A stretch of DNA of 64,000 nt from Qipengyuania citrea (GTDB taxonomy: Bacteria; Pseudomonadota; Alphaproteobacteria; Sphingomonadales; Sphingomonadaceae). A program made the translations under genes and the position numbers. Below, in pieces: positions 60,821 to 64,000 of this stretch; position 1 is the stretch's first letter, and every line of letters begins with the position of its first letter. The DNA lies in assembly GCF_024171405.1 (NCBI RefSeq), contig NZ_JALJZT010000002.1, positions 2,604,001-2,668,000 of the forward strand. The letters run 5' to 3'. The notes under the pieces were generated by a model, which saw only the letters and a list, made by a program, of their open reading frames with translations, ran no database searches and had not been told where the DNA came from.

Positions 60821-63800
60821 CCATGCAGAAGCGCATCGCGAAAAGCCTGGATCAGGCGAAACCCCACTATACGGTCCTGGTGATCGGGTCGGGCTATGGC
60901 GCGGGTGTCGCCGCATCGCGGCTGGCCCGTGCGGGGCAGGACGTTGCCGTGCTCGAACGTGGCAAAGAGCGGCTCCCCGGCGAATATCCGAACAAGCTTG
61001 CCGACGCACAGGACGCCATGCAGATCAACGCCAAGGGCGGCCGGATCGGCGCGCCCGACGCCTTGTTCGAAGTGCATGTGAACGACGATCAATATGCGCT
61101 GGTCGGCTGCGGGCTCGGGGGGACCTCGCTGATCAACGCCAATGTCGCGCTCGAACTCGACAAGCGGCTGCTCGACCAGGCGCATTGGCCCGCTGCATTC
61201 CGCGAGGACGAGCACGAGATCGACACCTATTACGAGCGCGCCCGCGAAATGCTCGCGCCCAACCCCTATCCCGACAGTTATCCCACGCTCGGCAAGCTCG
61301 AGGCGCTAGAGCACTCGGCCGAGAAGATGGGCAAGCGTTTCTACAAGACGCCGATCAACGTCACTTTCGAAGACAAGACCAACAAGTTCGGCGTGCCGCA
61401 GCCGGCCTGCACCAATTGCGGGGATTGCGTATCGGGCTGCAATGTCGGCGCGAAGAACACCACGCTGATGAATTACCTGCCCGATGCCGCCAATCACGGC
61501 GCGGAGATCTTCACCCAGGCGAAAGTGCTGTGGGTCGAGCGCGAGGGCGAGCGGTGGCGTGTCCATCTGGAGCCCAATGGCGTGGATGCGCCGCATGGCC
61601 CGACCAGCATCACCGCCGATCATGTGATCCTGGGCGCGGGTACGCTGGGGTCGACCGAAATCCTGCTGCGTTCGCGCGACAAGGGGCTCGCGCTCTCCGA
61701 CCGGCTGGGGGCCAATTTCTCGGGCAATGGCGATGCGCTGGGCTTCGCTTACGATAGCTATCTCAAGGTCGAGAAGAAGGACGACACGCTCACTGCGCAG
61801 CCGCTCTATGCGATCGGCGTGGGCGCTTCGGATGTCGCCAAGGAAGCCTATCCCGGCCCGTGCATCACCGGCGTGATCGACATGCGCGGGACGCGGGATG
61901 TGACCGAGGGACTGGTGATCGAGGAGGGCGTTGCCCCCGGCATCATCGCCACCGCGCTCGCCCCGGCGTTCTTCTTCGGCGAGGCCCTGGCCGATGGCTT
62001 CACCCGGTTCGGAATGGACCAGGTCAAGCCGCGCCTGATGGACGCCAAGGCGATGGGCGAAGCGGTGCAGACCGATCCCGGCAGCATCGCCGACTGGGCC
62101 TATAAGGGCCCGATGGCGCGCATGCAGACCTATCTGGTGATGAGCGTCGACGATTCGGGCGGCCAGCTGGCGCTCGATGACGACCGGCTGACAATTCACT
62201 GGCCGGGCGCAGGCAAACAACGCACCTTCCGCCGTGACGATGACAAGATGGCCGAAGCCGCCCGCGCGATCGACGCGCAATATTTCTCCGACCCGCTGTG
62301 GAGTGACCCCTTCGGCAAGAAGCTGATTACGGTTCACCCGATCGGCGGCTGCGGCATGGGCGACGATGCGGCCAGTGGCGTGGTCGACGACACCTGCCGC
62401 GTCTTTGCTAGCAATGCAGGGACCGATGTTCACGAAGGTCTTTATGTCTGCGACGGTGCTGCGCTGCCCGGCTCGGTCGGCGTCAACCCGCTGCTGACGA
62501 TCACCGCAGTGGCCGAACGCGCCATCGAAAAGCTGGCGCAGAGGCAGGGTTGGACCATCGACTATACGCTCGGCTCCGAAGGGCCGCTGCCCGAACCGGT
62601 CCCGGCCGAGGAAGCCGCACCCGAGCCGGTGCTTGCCACGCGCGGCGATGGCCTGCGCCTGGGCATTGCCAAATGGGTGGCGGGCCATGCAATCGAACCG
62701 GTGGCCCAGGGGATCGAGAAGGCCGCCGAGCACTTCGAAAGCGGCGCGGTCGACGAGGGCAAGGCGGCGATCCGCCAACTGGTGATGGACCATCCCGAAG
62801 CGATGGCTCCCGGCCTGTCCTTCACCGAAACCATGGCCGGTCATATCAGCGATGTCGGTTGCCACCACCGCCCCTGCGGCCATGTCGAACGCATCCGCGA
62901 CGACTACGCCAATGGCGAGGCATGGGGCCGCACGCATGGCGGCGACTGCCACTTCCGGCTGACGGTGACGACCGAGAACCTCCATCGCATGATCGAGGAG
63001 AAAGAACACCGTTCACGCATCACCGGTACGGTCACGGTCGCCGCGCTGTCACCCGATCCGCTACCGGTGCGCGAAGGCACCTTCCGGCTGCTGGTCGCCG
63101 ATCCGGCACGCGCGGAGAGCTGGACCATGCTCTACGACATGGTGCTCGACGGTCCCGCGGGGCCGGTCCATTTCCACGGCTTCAAGACGCTCGAGCAGCG
63201 CGGCAAGTCCGATCCGTGGACCGATCTCACCACGCTGTTCGTCACGCTGCGCCATGGCGAGGATGCCAGCGGCGAGTTGATCGGCCGCGGAGTGCTCAAG
63301 CTGGGCATCGACGAATTCATGCGCCAGCTCACCACGATCGAGGTGCATGATACGGGGACGCTTGTTGCCCATGTCGTGAAGCATATCCCGCGCGCCAAGA
63401 AGGCGATCGATACCTATTTCGTCGCCAAATACGCGGGCTTCTTCGCGATGACCGTGTTCCGCTCCTACGGCGGGATGCTGGCGACGCTGAACGATTTTGC
63501 GAGCAAGGATGCGGCCAAGCTGGTGGATCGCAAACTGCGGTTGCCGCCTGCTGAAAAGCATATCGTGCCGACCGAGGACGGGGCCAGCATCGGCCTGACA
63601 CGCTATCGCGGCGGTGCGCACGGACCGCTGGTGCTCGCACCCGGCTTCTCGGTGCGCGCATCCAGCTTTGCCACGCCGACGGTCGAGGAGAATCTCGCCG
63701 AAAGCCTCGTGGCGCAGGGCTATGACGTGTGGCTGTTCGATTACCGGGCAAGCGCCGATGCGGGCAATGACACCGAACACCCGCCCGAATTCACGATCGA

Positions 63801-64000
63801 CGATATCGCGCGTTTCGATTGGCCGGCTGCGATTGCCCGGATCCGCAAGGTCAGCGGCGCCGACAGCGTGCAGGCGATCGCCCATTGCGTGGGCTCGATG
63901 AGCTTGCTCATGGGGATCGGCGCGGGCTGGGTGTCGGGCGTGCGTTCGCTGATTTCCTCGCAGCTTACGCTGCATCCGGTGACCGACTGGCTGAACTACA
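60817..64000 (+). CDS. GMC oxidoreductase fused to alpha/beta hydrolase, 3' truncated
   Basis: The frame runs off the right edge; 1061 residues are visible. The start ATG overlaps the previous stop (ATGA). FAD-binding Rossmann motif: VLVIGSGYGAGVAASRLARAG. A Cys cluster follows (PACTNCGDCVSGCNVGAKNT), and the GMC C-terminal signature is HPIGGCGMGDDA...VCDGAALPGSVGVNPLLTI. About residue 600 a second region begins, with a cholesterol-oxidase/esterase-linked module. An alpha/beta hydrolase domain begins around 920 (PLVLAPGFSVRASSF, WLFDYRAS) with Cys at the nucleophile elbow (AHCVGSM, C1024). It is likely a sterol or alcohol oxidase with a coupled hydrolase; the substrate is unknown. Confidence 0.9.
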   Translation, partial: MTMQKRIAKSLDQAKPHYTVLVIGSGYGAGVAASRLARAGQDVAVLERGKERLPGEYPNKLADAQDAMQINAKGGRIGAPDALFEVHVNDDQYALVGCGLGGTSLINANVALELDKRLLDQAHWPAAFREDEHEIDTYYERAREMLAPNPYPDSYPTLGKLEALEHSAEKMGKRFYKTPINVTFEDKTNKFGVPQPACTNCGDCVSGCNVGAKNTTLMNYLPDAANHGAEIFTQAKVLWVEREGERWRVHLEPNGVDAPHGPTSITADHVILGAGTLGSTEILLRSRDKGLALSDRLGANFSGNGDALGFAYDSYLKVEKKDDTLTAQPLYAIGVGASDVAKEAYPGPCITGVIDMRGTRDVTEGLVIEEGVAPGIIATALAPAFFFGEALADGFTRFGMDQVKPRLMDAKAMGEAVQTDPGSIADWAYKGPMARMQTYLVMSVDDSGGQLALDDDRLTIHWPGAGKQRTFRRDDDKMAEAARAIDAQYFSDPLWSDPFGKKLITVHPIGGCGMGDDAASGVVDDTCRVFASNAGTDVHEGLYVCDGAALPGSVGVNPLLTITAVAERAIEKLAQRQGWTIDYTLGSEGPLPEPVPAEEAAPEPVLATRGDGLRLGIAKWVAGHAIEPVAQGIEKAAEHFESGAVDEGKAAIRQLVMDHPEAMAPGLSFTETMAGHISDVGCHHRPCGHVERIRDDYANGEAWGRTHGGDCHFRLTVTTENLHRMIEEKEHRSRITGTVTVAALSPDPLPVREGTFRLLVADPARAESWTMLYDMVLDGPAGPVHFHGFKTLEQRGKSDPWTDLTTLFVTLRHGEDASGELIGRGVLKLGIDEFMRQLTTIEVHDTGTLVAHVVKHIPRAKKAIDTYFVAKYAGFFAMTVFRSYGGMLATLNDFASKDAAKLVDRKLRLPPAEKHIVPTEDGASIGLTRYRGGAHGPLVLAPGFSVRASSFATPTVEENLAESLVAQGYDVWLFDYRASADAGNDTEHPPEFTIDDIARFDWPAAIARIRKVSGADSVQAIAHCVGSMSLLMGIGAGWVSGVRSLISSQLTLHPVTDWLNY

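Overview
The window looks like the chromosome of a sphingomonad alphaproteobacterium (Erythrobacteraceae or a close relative). This is inferred from its high GC content, its gene style and its set of acyl-CoA dehydrogenases, ALDH, GMC oxidoreductase and CysD/CysNC. It has two halves that meet at a tRNA-Thr(CGT) gene at 36777-36852.

The left half (1 to about 36.7 kb) is an accessory island of visibly lower and more variable GC. It reads as the cargo and core of a large Tn7-like transposon. The core is tnsA, a tnsB split into two overlapping genes, tnsC and a long tniQ/tnsD, all on the + strand and ending about 230 bp before the tRNA. No cas genes or CRISPR arrays are visible. Just upstream of tnsA are two convergent genes for transposase-like proteins whose RNase-H-fold catalytic residues appear lost.

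The cargo, left to right, is: a truncated YobI-like P-loop ATPase; a four-gene minus-strand set including a DEDDh exonuclease; an ArsR regulator next to a large heavy-metal efflux operon (His-rich periplasmic protein, CzcC, CzcB, CzcA, HupE/UreJ, membrane-anchored protein, YqaA/DedA, NreB-like MFS); a 1238-residue protein with a C-terminal nuclease-like motif; a nucleobase-chemistry cassette (SagB/nitroreductase-like, QueC-like, PfkB kinase fused to a nucleoside deoxyribosyltransferase, a Gly-rich small protein, an OGG-type glycosylase, divergent from an Xre repressor over a perfect palindrome); a GIY-YIG protein; a Panacea-type toxin-antitoxin pair; a propeller/TPR/VRR-NUC protein; and an SNase/Excalibur pair. 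The cassette at 19.3-23.4 kb is the best candidate for an undescribed defence system. It shares QueC-like and OGG-like parts with type IV CBASS but has no nucleotidyltransferase, effector or TGT-like gene here.

The right half (36.8-64 kb) is ordinary high-GC chromosome. It holds a two-partner secretion locus (TpsB, a 1685-residue Gly-rich TpsA, and a secreted TPR-CHAT protease-like protein), sulfate activation (cysD, fused cysNC), a LuxR-type regulator with a lux-box-like palindrome just before its start, two acyl-CoA dehydrogenase subunits, an aldehyde dehydrogenase, a fused 5-oxoprolinase/hydantoinase, a class-C-beta-lactamase-like hydrolase, a metallophosphoesterase, and a giant GMC oxidoreductase-alpha/beta hydrolase fusion that runs off the window end.
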